64,000 nt of DNA from an uncultured Acidobacteriota bacterium (GTDB taxonomy: Bacteria > Acidobacteriota > Terriglobia > Terriglobales > Acidobacteriaceae). Shown piece by piece: positions 25,747 through 34,513 of this stretch (positions are counted from its first letter, which is position 1; the number at the start of each line of letters is the position of its first letter). Below the pieces are notes generated by a model. That model had not been told where the DNA came from. It searched no databases and worked only from the letters and a program-made list of their open reading frames with translations. The stretch spans positions 1 to 64,000 of the forward strand of contig CAIQPK010000022.1 of assembly GCA_903873705.1 (NCBI GenBank), given 5' to 3'. The position numbers were made by a program, and so were the translations under genes.

Positions 25747-27819
25747 TCACCACACCCGGCAAGCCGGCGCATGCACCATCGGTTGTCCGGCCTTGCACCC
25801 GAACGCCTTCTGAAACTCCGGCATATCCGACACCACGCCATTGATCCGCGCAAACCCCGGCGAGTGCGGGTCCGTGATCGCATTCACCCGCAGGTCCTCC
25901 GGCCGCGCGTTCTCGCAAGCCCACTGCGCCATGCCCACAAAGTACCGCTGGTCGGGCGTAAACCCATCCACATTCCCCAGCTTCATCCCCGCCGTCTGCT
26001 TCTGCCACGCGATATACGCAATCAGCGTCCCGCCAATATCCGCCACGTCCTCGCCGCTGGTCAGCTTCGAGTTGATGTGAATGTCATCGACGATCACGTA
26101 CCCCGCATACTGGTCGCGAATGCAGTTGATGCGGTCTTCAAAACCCTTCGCATCTGCTGCCGTCCACCAGTCCTTCAGGTTGCCCTTGTCGTCATACTGC
26201 CGGCCTTCATCGTCAAACGCGTGCGTCAGCTCGTGCCCGATCGTCGACCCCGTATTCCCATAATTCGGCGCGTCATCCAGCTTCGGGTCATACAGCGGAG
26301 GCTGCAGCACGCCCGCCGGAAAGTTGATGTCGTTCATCTGCGGGTTGAAGTACGCATTCACCGTCGGCGGCGTCATGCCCCACTCATTCAGGTCCACCGG
26401 CTTGCCCAGCTTGTGCCACTCCCGCGCATCTTCAAAACGGCTCGCCCGAATCACGTTGCCCATATAGTCGTTCGGCTTTACCGTCAGCGAACTGTAATCG
26501 CGCCACTGGTCCGGATACCCGATCTTGTTGCGGACAGCATGAAGCTTGCGCAGCGCTTCAGCCTTCGTCTCCGGACTCATCCACTCCAGCCCCTCAATCT
26601 CGTGCTGCATCGCGCTCTCCACCTGCTCGGTCATCAGCCGCGTCTTCGCCTTCGTGTCTGCCGTAAACGTCCGCGCCACAAACTCCTGCCCCAGTGCTTC
26701 GCCCAGGTTGCGGTCCACGCCCCGCGTGCACGTCTTCCACCGCGGCGCCATCACCGGAACACCCCGCAGCGTCTTCTGGAAGAAGTCGAAATTCGCCTGC
26801 TCGTAAGGATGAGCCAGGTAAGTCGCCGCCACCGTCAGCAGGTGAAACCGCACATACGCCCGCAAGTCATCCACCGGCTCCGTCGTCAGCTCCGCCTGCA
26901 GTGCCTTCACAAACTCCGGCTGCGACACGTTCAACGACGCCACACCTGGCGCATCCTGGGTCGCAAAATACACCGGCCAATCCACCGCCGGCGCCAGCGT
27001 CTTCAGCTCCGCAATCGACATCATGTGATACGTCTTGTGCGGATCGCGCCGGTCCACCCGCGTCAACGACGCCTTCGCCAGCGCCGTCTCAATCCGCAGA
27101 ATCGCCGTCGCATCCGCCGCGGCACGCTCCGGCGTCTCGCCGCTCATACCCAGCAGCTGCGCAATGTAGGCCGCATACTGCGTGCGGATCTTCACGCTCT
27201 TCTCGTCATCCTTCGTGTAATAATCCCGGTCTGGCAATCCCAGCCCACCGGCGCCCAGCTCCACGATCATCAGCGACGAGTTCACCGCATCCTGCCCCGT
27301 CCCTGAAGAAAAAAAGAAATTTCCCGGGGCCTCATGGTGCAACCAGGCCAGCGCCGCAATCAACTGCTCGCGCGTCTTCAACGCATTAACCTTCGCCAGC
27401 TCCGGCCGTATCGGCTTGTCCCCCAACGCATCGATCGCCGCCGTATTCATGCACGCCGCAAAGTAATCGCCCACCTTCTGCTGCACCGGCGTCCGATTCG
27501 CCGCCTTCGCATCCGCCTCCAGAATCCCCCACAAAAACTGCTGGTTATCGTTGTACAACTTTGCATAAACATCCCACCGCGCCTGGTCCGCAGGAATCGG
27601 ATTGTTCTTCAGCCATCCGCCGCACGAAAACTTGTAGAAGTCCACACAAGGATCAACCGTGCGATCCAGGCTGGTCACATCCAGCGAAGGCGAGTACGGC
27701 ATAGCCGTCAGTGGCCGAGCCACCGGAGCTGCAGCAGCAGGCTGCTGAGCCACCGCACCAACCCCACATCCCAGCATGATCGCCAAACCGGTCACACCGG
27801 CAAAACGTTTACCCAGCAT
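25747..27819 (-). CDS. M13 family zinc metallopeptidase (neprilysin-like), exported
   Basis: A 690-residue zinc endopeptidase. ATG 27819 is preferred over 27837 because GGAGGAG precedes it at normal spacing. A signal peptide (MLGKRFAGVTGLAIMLGCGV) is followed by DPCVDFYKFSCGGWLKNNPI, the M13 N-terminal motif, and the catalytic motif GHELTHAFDDEGRQYD (HExxH) with the third ligand region GEDVADIGG. It ends with VHAPACRVW, the C-terminal Cys-Arg-x-Trp hallmark. These enzymes digest peptides in the periplasm or outside. The gene starts 14 bases after the acyltransferase stop, so they may share a transcript. Confidence 0.95.
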   Translation of the reverse strand: MLGKRFAGVTGLAIMLGCGVGAVAQQPAAAAPVARPLTAMPYSPSLDVTSLDRTVDPCVDFYKFSCGGWLKNNPIPADQARWDVYAKLYNDNQQFLWGILEADAKAANRTPVQQKVGDYFAACMNTAAIDALGDKPIRPELAKVNALKTREQLIAALAWLHHEAPGNFFFSSGTGQDAVNSSLMIVELGAGGLGLPDRDYYTKDDEKSVKIRTQYAAYIAQLLGMSGETPERAAADATAILRIETALAKASLTRVDRRDPHKTYHMMSIAELKTLAPAVDWPVYFATQDAPGVASLNVSQPEFVKALQAELTTEPVDDLRAYVRFHLLTVAATYLAHPYEQANFDFFQKTLRGVPVMAPRWKTCTRGVDRNLGEALGQEFVARTFTADTKAKTRLMTEQVESAMQHEIEGLEWMSPETKAEALRKLHAVRNKIGYPDQWRDYSSLTVKPNDYMGNVIRASRFEDAREWHKLGKPVDLNEWGMTPPTVNAYFNPQMNDINFPAGVLQPPLYDPKLDDAPNYGNTGSTIGHELTHAFDDEGRQYDDKGNLKDWWTAADAKGFEDRINCIRDQYAGYVIVDDIHINSKLTSGEDVADIGGTLIAYIAWQKQTAGMKLGNVDGFTPDQRYFVGMAQWACENARPEDLRVNAITDPHSPGFARINGVVSDMPEFQKAFGCKAGQPMVHAPACRVW

Positions 27820-27833
27820 AAAATCTCCTCCGG

Positions 27834-29033
27834 TCATCCTAACGCTCCTTCCGTCGATGGTGTAAAGCGCTCCTTCAGCTTCAGAATCGGCGCCTCAAAA
27901 TACCGGTAACTCACCCACGAAATCGCCAGCGATCCCACCATCGCAATCGCCGCCGTCGCCCACACCGCCCGCGCGCGATGATGCCCGCACACCAGCACCG
28001 CCAGGTAGCTGAAAGCCGAGTAAAAAAGGAAGTGATAAATATAAAACCCGTAGCTCCGCTGCCCCAGTGCACGCAGCCACGAGTGCACGCAAAGCCTGTA
28101 AAACGCGCTTTTCGGGTCCAGTGCCAGCAGAATCAGCACACCGCCAATCAGCGCCGCGATCGTCAGCGCGAAAGGACTATTGCGACCCACATAATCGCCA
28201 TCCAGCACATGCCCGAAACGCACCACACTCTCCACCTCCAGCAACCCCACAAGACCAATCAGGGCCACGCCCGCGGGTTTCGCCATGGCCTGCACGCGTG
28301 CACCCTCAGGACCCTTCAAGGCCAGCGCCAGAAACCCTCCCAGCAGCAGTGAGTCCCCCCGCAGCAGGGTCACGCGATCGAGAAACCCCGCATCAATCAG
28401 CCAACCCGGCAGCGCATGCACACAAACCATGCGCAGCAGCGGCGTCGCCACCACCGCTGCAATGCAAAAATTGCGCAACCGAACCCGGTCCTTCACCAGG
28501 AAAACGACGAACGGCCAAATCAAATAAAACTGTTCCTCGACGCACAAACTCCAGAAGTGGTCCAGCCGGTACTCCATCGGCATCACGACCGCCAGGCTCG
28601 AGCGCACGCCACCGATGTACTGCGGATAATCCTGCGGCCAGATAAACCGAGCGTAGTTCCCCAGGTACACCGGCCACAGCCACAGCCCCGGATGCACGTG
28701 CCACCGCAACAACGGATAAAGCAACACCCCCACCAGCAACACCAGGTAGTACAGCGGAAAGATCCGCAACGTCCGCCGAATATAAAAGCTGCGCACCCGG
28801 AAAGGCTTATTCCGCGACTCATACAAAATGCCCGTGATCAGAAACCCGGACAACACAAAGAAGAAGTCGACGCCGATCCCCAACCAGTTCTGCCGCGCCG
28901 GCAGCGGAACATAATGCGAGCAGAAAACCAGCAGCACAGCAATCGCCCGCAGGCCATCCAGCGCAGGGTAATAGACCCGATGCTCAGACGGCGCTCCAAT
29001 CCCCGGTTCCGCTGTTCGCAAGGTGGACAACAA
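27834..29033 (-). CDS. Acyltransferase-3 family membrane protein
   Basis: A 399-residue protein with ten or so helices; YYPALDGLRAIAVLLVFCSH contains the conserved catalytic His, followed by GVDFFFVLSGFLITGIL and FWSLCVEEQFYLIWPFVVF. Its likely role is acylation of exported polysaccharide or lipid-linked sugar. It is one of two such genes in the window, transcribed away from the GT87 gene at 29111. Confidence 0.92.
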   Translation of the reverse strand: MLSTLRTAEPGIGAPSEHRVYYPALDGLRAIAVLLVFCSHYVPLPARQNWLGIGVDFFFVLSGFLITGILYESRNKPFRVRSFYIRRTLRIFPLYYLVLLVGVLLYPLLRWHVHPGLWLWPVYLGNYARFIWPQDYPQYIGGVRSSLAVVMPMEYRLDHFWSLCVEEQFYLIWPFVVFLVKDRVRLRNFCIAAVVATPLLRMVCVHALPGWLIDAGFLDRVTLLRGDSLLLGGFLALALKGPEGARVQAMAKPAGVALIGLVGLLEVESVVRFGHVLDGDYVGRNSPFALTIAALIGGVLILLALDPKSAFYRLCVHSWLRALGQRSYGFYIYHFLFYSAFSYLAVLVCGHHRARAVWATAAIAMVGSLAISWVSYRYFEAPILKLKERFTPSTEGALG

Positions 29034-29110
29034 GTCCTTTCGATGGCTGAACGTTTAGTCTACATCGCAGCAAAACCCGCCTAACCCGCGCGATATGAGA
29101 GCATGACCCC

Positions 29111-30358
29111 ATGCCCCCGGCGTCCGCCAGACCAAGCTCCCGCAGGCTCCTCTCCCTCGCCGCCGCCGCCCTGCTTCTTGCCCTCCTGCTCTTCGCCAAG
29201 TACCGCCAGCCCGACATCTCCACCCTCCAGATCATCACCCACGCCCTCACCTCACCCCCCGGCACCGACTCCACCCTCTACATGAACATGGGCGAAGCCG
29301 CCTTCCACGCCCCCGGCCACCGCATCTTCCCCACCCTCTTCTTTGCCGACCATCAGAAATTCATCTACCCCCCCTCCTCCCTCTTCTTCATCGAAGCCCT
29401 CAACCTCACACCCTCCCCCGACGCCACCCTTCGCATCCTCCTCCTGCTCAGCTGGCTGGGCACCCTCACCGTCGCCGCCCTCTTCTTCCGCACCCTCCGC
29501 GGCAGCATCACCGTCGCCGAAGCCGCCTCCATCACCCTCCTCGGCATCCTCTTCCTCCCCATCGCCGAAGCCTTCTACCGCGGCCAGGTCCAGCTCCTGC
29601 TCACCTTCCTCTGGGGACTCTCCGCCCTCCTCTGGCAGCGCCGCCGACCCGGCTGGGCCGGCTTCATCCTCGCCCTCACCTGCGCCTTCAAACCTCAGCT
29701 CGCCCTATTCCTCCTCTGGGGACTGCTCCGCAAACAATGGCGCTTCACCGCTATCTTCGCCGCCACCATCGCCGTCATCACTACCTGCTCCATCGCCCAC
29801 TTCGGCCTCCAGAACAACCTCGACTACCTGCCCGTCCTCAGCTACCTCAGCCACCACGGCGAGGCCCTCTGGGCCAACCAGACCATGAACGGCCTCCTCA
29901 ACCGCCTCCTCCGCAACGGCGACCCCATCAGCTGGAACCCCACCGTCTACCCACCCTTCAGCACCCCCGTCTACCTCATCAGCACCGCCTTCACCGCCGC
30001 CGCCATCCTCCTCGGCCTGGCCCTCCCCGCCCTCCGCCGCTGGGCCGGCACCACCGCCGACTTCCTCTTCTTCGGCGGCCTCTCCGTCCTAATCTCCCCC
30101 ATCGCATGGGAGCACCACTACGCCATCTTCTTCTTTCTATTGATCTTTCTGCTCTCCCGCACCGAACAACTCAGCCGCCCCCGCTGGCTCACCCTCGCCG
30201 CCTGCACCCTGGCCATGGCCAACCGCCTCCCCCCGCTCGACCACCGCATCATCGGCCCGCTCGCCCTCATCGGCGCCTACCTCTTCTACGCCGGCCTCGC
30301 CATCCTCGCCCTGCTGGCAATCGAGGCACCCGAACCCAAAACCGCCCAAACTCTCTGA
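29111..30358 (+). CDS. GT87-type polyprenyl-phosphate glycosyltransferase-like membrane protein
   Basis: A 415-residue polytopic protein. Features of GT87/DUF2029 are an N-terminal helix, the loop with DSTLYMNMGEAAFHAPGHRI and FIYPPSSLFFIEAL, the central FYRGQVQLLLTFLWGLSAL with GQ motif, FKPQLALFLLWGLL, and ANQTMNGLLNRLLRNGD. GT87 enzymes are mannosyltransferases in actinobacteria; the substrate here is unknown. The stop codon overlaps the presumed rpmI promoter. Confidence 0.82.
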   Translation: MPPASARPSSRRLLSLAAAALLLALLLFAKYRQPDISTLQIITHALTSPPGTDSTLYMNMGEAAFHAPGHRIFPTLFFADHQKFIYPPSSLFFIEALNLTPSPDATLRILLLLSWLGTLTVAALFFRTLRGSITVAEAASITLLGILFLPIAEAFYRGQVQLLLTFLWGLSALLWQRRRPGWAGFILALTCAFKPQLALFLLWGLLRKQWRFTAIFAATIAVITTCSIAHFGLQNNLDYLPVLSYLSHHGEALWANQTMNGLLNRLLRNGDPISWNPTVYPPFSTPVYLISTAFTAAAILLGLALPALRRWAGTTADFLFFGGLSVLISPIAWEHHYAIFFFLLIFLLSRTEQLSRPRWLTLAACTLAMANRLPPLDHRIIGPLALIGAYLFYAGLAILALLAIEAPEPKTAQTL

Positions 30359-30394
30359 TATACTGAGAAACGTTGTCCCATAGCCGTTTCTCAG
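30359..30394 (+). promoter_or_regulatory. rpmI promoter (-10 TATACT) overlapping a 10-bp inverted repeat
   Basis: TATACT (30359-30364) begins one base after the stop of the preceding gene. Overlapping it is the perfect dyad CTGAGAAACG (30363-30372) and CGTTTCTCAG (30385-30394), loop 12. If transcription starts near 30371 the RNA holds only the second arm, so the dyad would act as DNA (an operator); with an upstream start it would be an RNA hairpin in the ribosomal-protein leader. Confidence 0.5.
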
Positions 30395-30419
30395 CTAGGA
30401 ATCAGCAGCAAGGAACCCC

Positions 30420-30617
30420 ATGCCAAAGTTGAAAACACACAGCGGCGCGGCCAAGCGCTTCAAGAAGACCGCCTCCGGCAAGTTCAAGCGCGGTCAGTCG
30501 AAGATGCGCCACATCCTCACCTCCAAGGCCACGAAAACCAAGTCCAAGCTTGGCAAGATCGTGCTCGTCTCGGTTGCGGATACCCCCAAGGTCGCCCGGA
30601 TGCTCCCTTACGCCTAA
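30420..30617 (+). CDS. rpmI: 50S ribosomal protein L35
   Basis: A 65-residue basic ribosomal protein with the usual start [20 protein letters not shown] and later [15 protein letters not shown]. It binds 23S rRNA in the large subunit. AAGGA precedes the ATG. In many bacteria infC lies directly upstream; here infC is about 29 kb away, and rpmI follows a glycosyltransferase gene instead. rplT follows after 179 bases. Confidence 0.98.
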   Translation: MPKLKTHSGAAKRFKKTASGKFKRGQSKMRHILTSKATKTKSKLGKIVLVSVADTPKVARMLPYA

Positions 30618-30796
30618 AGCGTAAGCCGCATTCGTAAGAGTTTTTCCCATCAAGCCGCTGGTAACAGCAAAGGGCCGCAAAGCGTAAAGGCCCCTGGATT
30701 GGCTAAGTCAGTCCACCGAGATGGGAAGCAGCAAGCGAGAGAAGAGGCCACCTTACCTCCATCCGCTCAAACGATGTACGCAAAAGGAGAACACCC
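30618..30796 (+). promoter_or_regulatory. rpmI-rplT spacer, likely structured leader of rplT
   Basis: A 179-base gap inside a normally tight operon. It contains a stretch with local pairing (GGGCCGCAAAGCG...AAGGCCCC) and a strong AAAGGAGAA ribosome binding site. In other bacteria L20 represses its own operon by binding leader or intergenic RNA, so this is the place to look for such a site; no match to a known structure was established. Confidence 0.4.
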
Positions 30797-31186
30797 ATGC
30801 CCCGTGTAAAACGGAGTACAAAACGTAACGACCGCCGCAAAAAGATCCTCAAGCGCGCCAGTGGTTACTTCCTCACCAAATCAAAGCTCTACCAGGCAGC
30901 CCAGGAAGCCGTCGAGCGCGGCCTCAAGTTCGCCTACACCGGCCGTAAGCAGAAGAAGCGCCAGTTCCGCTCCCTCTGGATCGTCCGCATCGGCGCCGCT
31001 GCCCGCATCAACGGTATGAGCTACTCCACCTTCATCAACGGCCTCAAGCACGCCGGCAACGGCCTTGATCGCAAGATCCTTTCCGACATTGCGTCCAACG
31101 ACCCCGCCGGTTTCGCCGCCCTCGCCCTCCAGGCCAAGGCCGGCCTCGAAACCGCCAAGTCCAACCGCGCCGCCGCCAAGGCCTAA
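30797..31186 (+). CDS. rplT: 50S ribosomal protein L20
   Basis: A 129-residue protein essential for early 50S assembly and often the autorepressor of its operon. [20 protein letters not shown] is the basic rRNA-binding extension; the globular part includes [20 protein letters not shown] and FINGLKHAG. It has an Ala/Lys-rich tail (KSNRAAAKA) slightly longer than in E. coli. Confidence 0.98.
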   Translation: MPRVKRSTKRNDRRKKILKRASGYFLTKSKLYQAAQEAVERGLKFAYTGRKQKKRQFRSLWIVRIGAAARINGMSYSTFINGLKHAGNGLDRKILSDIASNDPAGFAALALQAKAGLETAKSNRAAAKA

Positions 31187-31204
31187 GCACTCCGCATCAC
31201 CCAA

Positions 31205-31235
31205 AAGGGCGTGGCTCCGGCCACGCCCTTCGCTT
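31205..31235 (+). terminator. Rho-independent terminator after rplT
   Basis: AAGGGCGTGGC / GCCACGCCCTT stem with TCCG loop (31205-31230), followed by a short pyrimidine run, 18 bases past the stop. Confidence 0.8.
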
Positions 31236-31355
31236 TGCGTCGAATCCTCGGTTGCGTTCCGAATCGTGCCATTTCGGCACATGACATGGGCATACCGACC
31301 AAATTTCCTTCCAGCATCGCCCGGTCAGCTGAGCCGCCGATAGCATGAACCCAGC

Positions 31356-31550
31356 ATGATTTCCGTAACCATCTCCGAAGCCGAAGCCATCCTTCATGAA
31401 CTCATCCAGAAGGCTCACTCCGGCGAAACAGTCATCATCACAGCGGACGATAGCATCCTGCCATTAGCTCAACTGAAGCCCATTCCTTCCGAGGGCCTGG
31501 GATGGGAACACCCTCTTTGGGAGTCCGAAGAGTGGCTCTTGGAGAGCTAG
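31356..31550 (+). CDS. Orphan Phd/YefM-type antitoxin-like protein
   Basis: A 64-residue protein opening MISVTISEAEAILHELIQKA and continuing HSGETVIITADDSILPLAQL, the N-terminal fold of Phd/YefM antitoxins, which bind operator DNA and neutralise a toxin through the C-terminus. The tail is short (GWEHPLWESEEWLLES). A PIN or RelE-like toxin gene would be expected right after it, but the next 260 bases hold only palindromic repeats. It is therefore an orphan or remnant. Confidence 0.72.
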   Translation: MISVTISEAEAILHELIQKAHSGETVIITADDSILPLAQLKPIPSEGLGWEHPLWESEEWLLES

Positions 31551-31597
31551 AAGATACTTCGAAGAAATTGGCTGTCGGTGTAAAGTATGTGCTGTTG

Positions 31598-31684
31598 AGG
31601 GCCGAAGGTCCGATCCATAACAGCCTGGGCCGAAGGCCCAGGTACGGTAAGGAAAGAATCAGAGGGCTGAAGGCCCGATCCATA
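31598..31684. repeat. Cluster of palindromes with a direct repeat (REP-like element)
   Basis: AGGGCCGAAGGTCCGATCCA plus TA (31598-31619) is repeated with two changes at 31663-31684, flanking the perfect palindrome CCTGGGCC-GAA-GGCCCAGG (31624-31642). It lies immediately downstream of the orphan antitoxin, where the toxin gene would be. Confidence 0.7.
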
Positions 31685-31811
31685 GCCGCGCCCCCAATAC
31701 CATCAGTTGATTTGCCCTGGCACCCTCCCCCCAAAGTCGCACCCCTGACCCACACGCATTATTGACCCCACCCCCATCTCCCCCTCTAATAGACCTCGGA
31801 GAATCCGCAGA

Positions 31812-32744
31812 GTGTCCTACTTTTCCCAACGCAAGAAAGCCATCCTCCGCTGGGGCTACGACCGCCTCTGGCATCGCTGGCCCTTGCTGCTCTATCCGCT
31901 CATCCGCAACTTCCGCAAAGAGAACCACTACTTCCCCAACGTTCTCCGCCCCCGCACCTTCAACGAGAAGACGCTCTATCGCATGCTCTTCGACCGCCGC
32001 GCCTTCCTTCATTGCCTCGCCGGCAAGCTCGAGTCGCGCCCCTTCATCACCCGTCGCCTTGGCCCTGATGCCCCGTTCATTCCGCTGGCCGGCGTCGTCC
32101 GCCGCCCCGAAGACCTCGCCTCCATCGCCCTGCCCGCGCGCTTCATCATGAAGGCCAACCACGGCAGCGCCATGCTCTACGTCCACGACCGCGACGAAGC
32201 ACCCGACCTGAACCACCTGCAACAACTCTGCCGCGAATGGATCACCTACGACTACGGCAAGTACTTCCGCGAGTGGGTCTACAACGGCGTCGAGCGCTGC
32301 ATCCTTATCGAACCGCTGCTCTCAGACCTCGACGGCAGCATCCCCATCGACTACAAATTCTTCTGCTACGACGGCGTCCCGCTCTTCATCAAAACCGACA
32401 GCAACCGTTTCTCGCACCACACCTCGTCCATCTTTCACTGCGACTGGACCCACATCCCCGGCCACAGCGAAACCCCCGCGTGCGACGTCCCGCCTCCGCC
32501 CCCACCGCACCTCGCCGAAATGCTCGAAATTGCCCGCAAACTTTCGCGCGGCATGGACTTCATCCGCGTCGATCTTTACGACACCAGCATCGGCGTCCGC
32601 GTCGGCGAGCTCACCAACACCCCCGCCGCCGCAGCCTACGTCTTCACTCCCCGCGAGCTCGACTACCGCTTCGGCAAACCCTGGAACCTCGTCACCAAAG
32701 GCGATCTACCCGATGCCTGGCCAACCCAGCCCGCCAGCCACTAG
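31812..32744 (+). CDS. TupA-like ATP-grasp family protein
   Basis: A 310-residue cytoplasmic enzyme-like protein starting at GTG 31812. FPNVLRPRTFNEKTLYRMLF, IMKANHGSAM (an ATP-grasp lysine/Gly loop), LIEPLLSDLDGSIPIDYKFF and DFIRVDLYDTSIGVRVGELT match the TupA-like ATP-grasp group, which is usually found among polysaccharide biosynthesis genes (first named for teichuronopeptide synthesis). It probably ligates a carboxylate to an amine or modifies a glycan; the partner is unknown. It stands alone. Confidence 0.82.
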   Translation: MSYFSQRKKAILRWGYDRLWHRWPLLLYPLIRNFRKENHYFPNVLRPRTFNEKTLYRMLFDRRAFLHCLAGKLESRPFITRRLGPDAPFIPLAGVVRRPEDLASIALPARFIMKANHGSAMLYVHDRDEAPDLNHLQQLCREWITYDYGKYFREWVYNGVERCILIEPLLSDLDGSIPIDYKFFCYDGVPLFIKTDSNRFSHHTSSIFHCDWTHIPGHSETPACDVPPPPPPHLAEMLEIARKLSRGMDFIRVDLYDTSIGVRVGELTNTPAAAAYVFTPRELDYRFGKPWNLVTKGDLPDAWPTQPASH

Positions 32745-32767
32745 CCGGCAGCCATCCCCGAAGCCGC

Positions 32768-34513
32768 TTACTTGACCGCCGGCGAAGCGTAATCCGGCGG
32801 TGCGTAGTAAGGCAACTTCTGCTGCTCTTCCGTAGCCCGCTTCACCGCAATATCCGCAAACAGCAATGACGGCACAATCGTCGTCTCCGGCACCGGAGCC
32901 AGCGTCTGCGACACCCACGGATCGTCGCCCGCGGCCATGATCTCGCTCCGCAAACTCCGCTGGTCAAGCTCATCGAACACCGCGCCCCGCACCAGCGTTC
33001 GTTTGCCATCCGGACTCACCCGGTACAGCATCCGCGGCGCCAGTTCTCCACCCAGCGTCTCCACCTCGTACACATCGCGCCCCTGCTCCTTCGCCATTGC
33101 CAGCAGCTTCGCATGAAGCTCCGCCGCCGGCACCGGCGCACTCGACTTCACCATCAACACGCCCGCACGCGAGTGTGGCGGCTGCCCCGGCGCGGCCCGC
33201 CCATGCCCATTCGACATCGGAAAATCCTTCACCGGCTCACGCCCCACCAGGTAGTTCTCCAGCTTGCCCTTGTCGACAACCGTCACCGACTGCGCCGGCA
33301 CGCCCTCATCATCCACCGCAAATGACCCCAGCAGCGACTGCCCCTTGAACGTCCGCAGCCCCGGATCATCCACCACGCTCAAAAAGTCCGGCAGCACCCG
33401 GCTCCGGAAGCTCGACTGAAACGCTCCTTGCGTCCGCGCCGTCGTCCCAATCTCCGGCCGGTCAGCCTCAATGTTCGGCACAAACAATTTATTGATCACA
33501 TCCGAAGCCGCGTCGCCCGAAAACAACACCGGTCCGTGATAATCCTCCGCGTCCACCACCGGTGCATGACGCAGCGCGTCATAGCTCTTCAGATTGTTGA
33601 TAGCCCGCTGCCGAAACTTCGCCCAGTCCTCCAGCCCCGCCGCCGTAGCCGCGGTCGACCCATTGTCCCGCCCCAGCTGCATCCCATCCGGAGCCTGCCC
33701 ACCCACACTCACATTCGCCCCATACCCCGCATACCCCTGCCGCAGCACTGCGCCATCCGTGTTCACGGTGTACCGGTTGATCACAAACCCGCGCACATTC
33801 GCCGTCGAAAACTGCACATCCGCCGCGAACCCCTTCACCTCGGGCTCCGTCGCATACAGCCCACTCGCTTCAGTCAAACGCCGCTTCCACTCGCCCTTAT
33901 CAATCTCCAGCTTCTCCAGCGGCTCAATGTTCACCACCGCCTTTGCCGGAGTAAAGTCGTCCGCCGTAGGCGGCGTCTGAAACCGCTTCAGCGTAGCCTG
34001 CTTGGTCGCATAAGCCCGCAGCGCATTCTTGTACGCATCATCGGTCGCGGTCCAAAGCGCAAACCGCAGCGCATCCGCATCGTTGTCCCCCGGCGCCAGC
34101 TGCAACACACCATCCCCGCGCGCCGAGCTCGAATCCGTCGCATAATCCCCAATCCGCACCGTCACCCGCACGGCCCGCTGATGACTCACATCCTCCCGCG
34201 TCAGCGCCCCATAATTCGCAACCGCCTCATACCCTTCCAGATCTTCCAGCCGATACTCAATAAAATAAGGCCGCTGCATCCCCGGCAACACCAGCAGCTC
34301 CTTCTCCCGAGCCAGCTCATCCCGCATAGCCTTCAACAACGGATCCTTCTCCGCCTCAGCCGCAGCGCCAGCACTCATCTCAATCGCACCACCACCAATC
34401 ACAACGGGTGCCCCATGTCCGGACTCTCGGACATGGGCCTCCGCAGAGGCACCCATCCCCATACCCAACACCGCACCCAACACCACCGCAGTCCGCACAG
34501 AGATCACCATCAC
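32768..34513 (-). CDS. TldE/PmbA-type protein with signal peptide
   Basis: A 581-residue TldD/PmbA-family protein lacking the HExxxH motif, thus the non-catalytic TldE-like half. The counterpart region reads GPVLFSGDAASDVINKLFVP instead of the metal site. The C-terminal barrel has FQSSFRSRVLPDFLSVVDDP and NGHGRAAPGQPPHSRAGVLM. It begins with MMVISVRTAVVLGAVLGMGM, a probable signal peptide. Its ATG overlaps the TldD stop by 4 bases (34510-34513), so the two are translated together and probably form a heterodimer. Confidence 0.85.
   Translation of the reverse strand: MMVISVRTAVVLGAVLGMGMGASAEAHVRESGHGAPVVIGGGAIEMSAGAAAEAEKDPLLKAMRDELAREKELLVLPGMQRPYFIEYRLEDLEGYEAVANYGALTREDVSHQRAVRVTVRIGDYATDSSSARGDGVLQLAPGDNDADALRFALWTATDDAYKNALRAYATKQATLKRFQTPPTADDFTPAKAVVNIEPLEKLEIDKGEWKRRLTEASGLYATEPEVKGFAADVQFSTANVRGFVINRYTVNTDGAVLRQGYAGYGANVSVGGQAPDGMQLGRDNGSTAATAAGLEDWAKFRQRAINNLKSYDALRHAPVVDAEDYHGPVLFSGDAASDVINKLFVPNIEADRPEIGTTARTQGAFQSSFRSRVLPDFLSVVDDPGLRTFKGQSLLGSFAVDDEGVPAQSVTVVDKGKLENYLVGREPVKDFPMSNGHGRAAPGQPPHSRAGVLMVKSSAPVPAAELHAKLLAMAKEQGRDVYEVETLGGELAPRMLYRVSPDGKRTLVRGAVFDELDQRSLRSEIMAAGDDPWVSQTLAPVPETTIVPSLLFADIAVKRATEEQQKLPYYAPPDYASPAVK

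Noticed and set aside
25771-27306. 511-codon frame antisense to the M13 peptidase
   Set aside because: Shadow frame; the sense strand has HExxH and all M13 landmarks.
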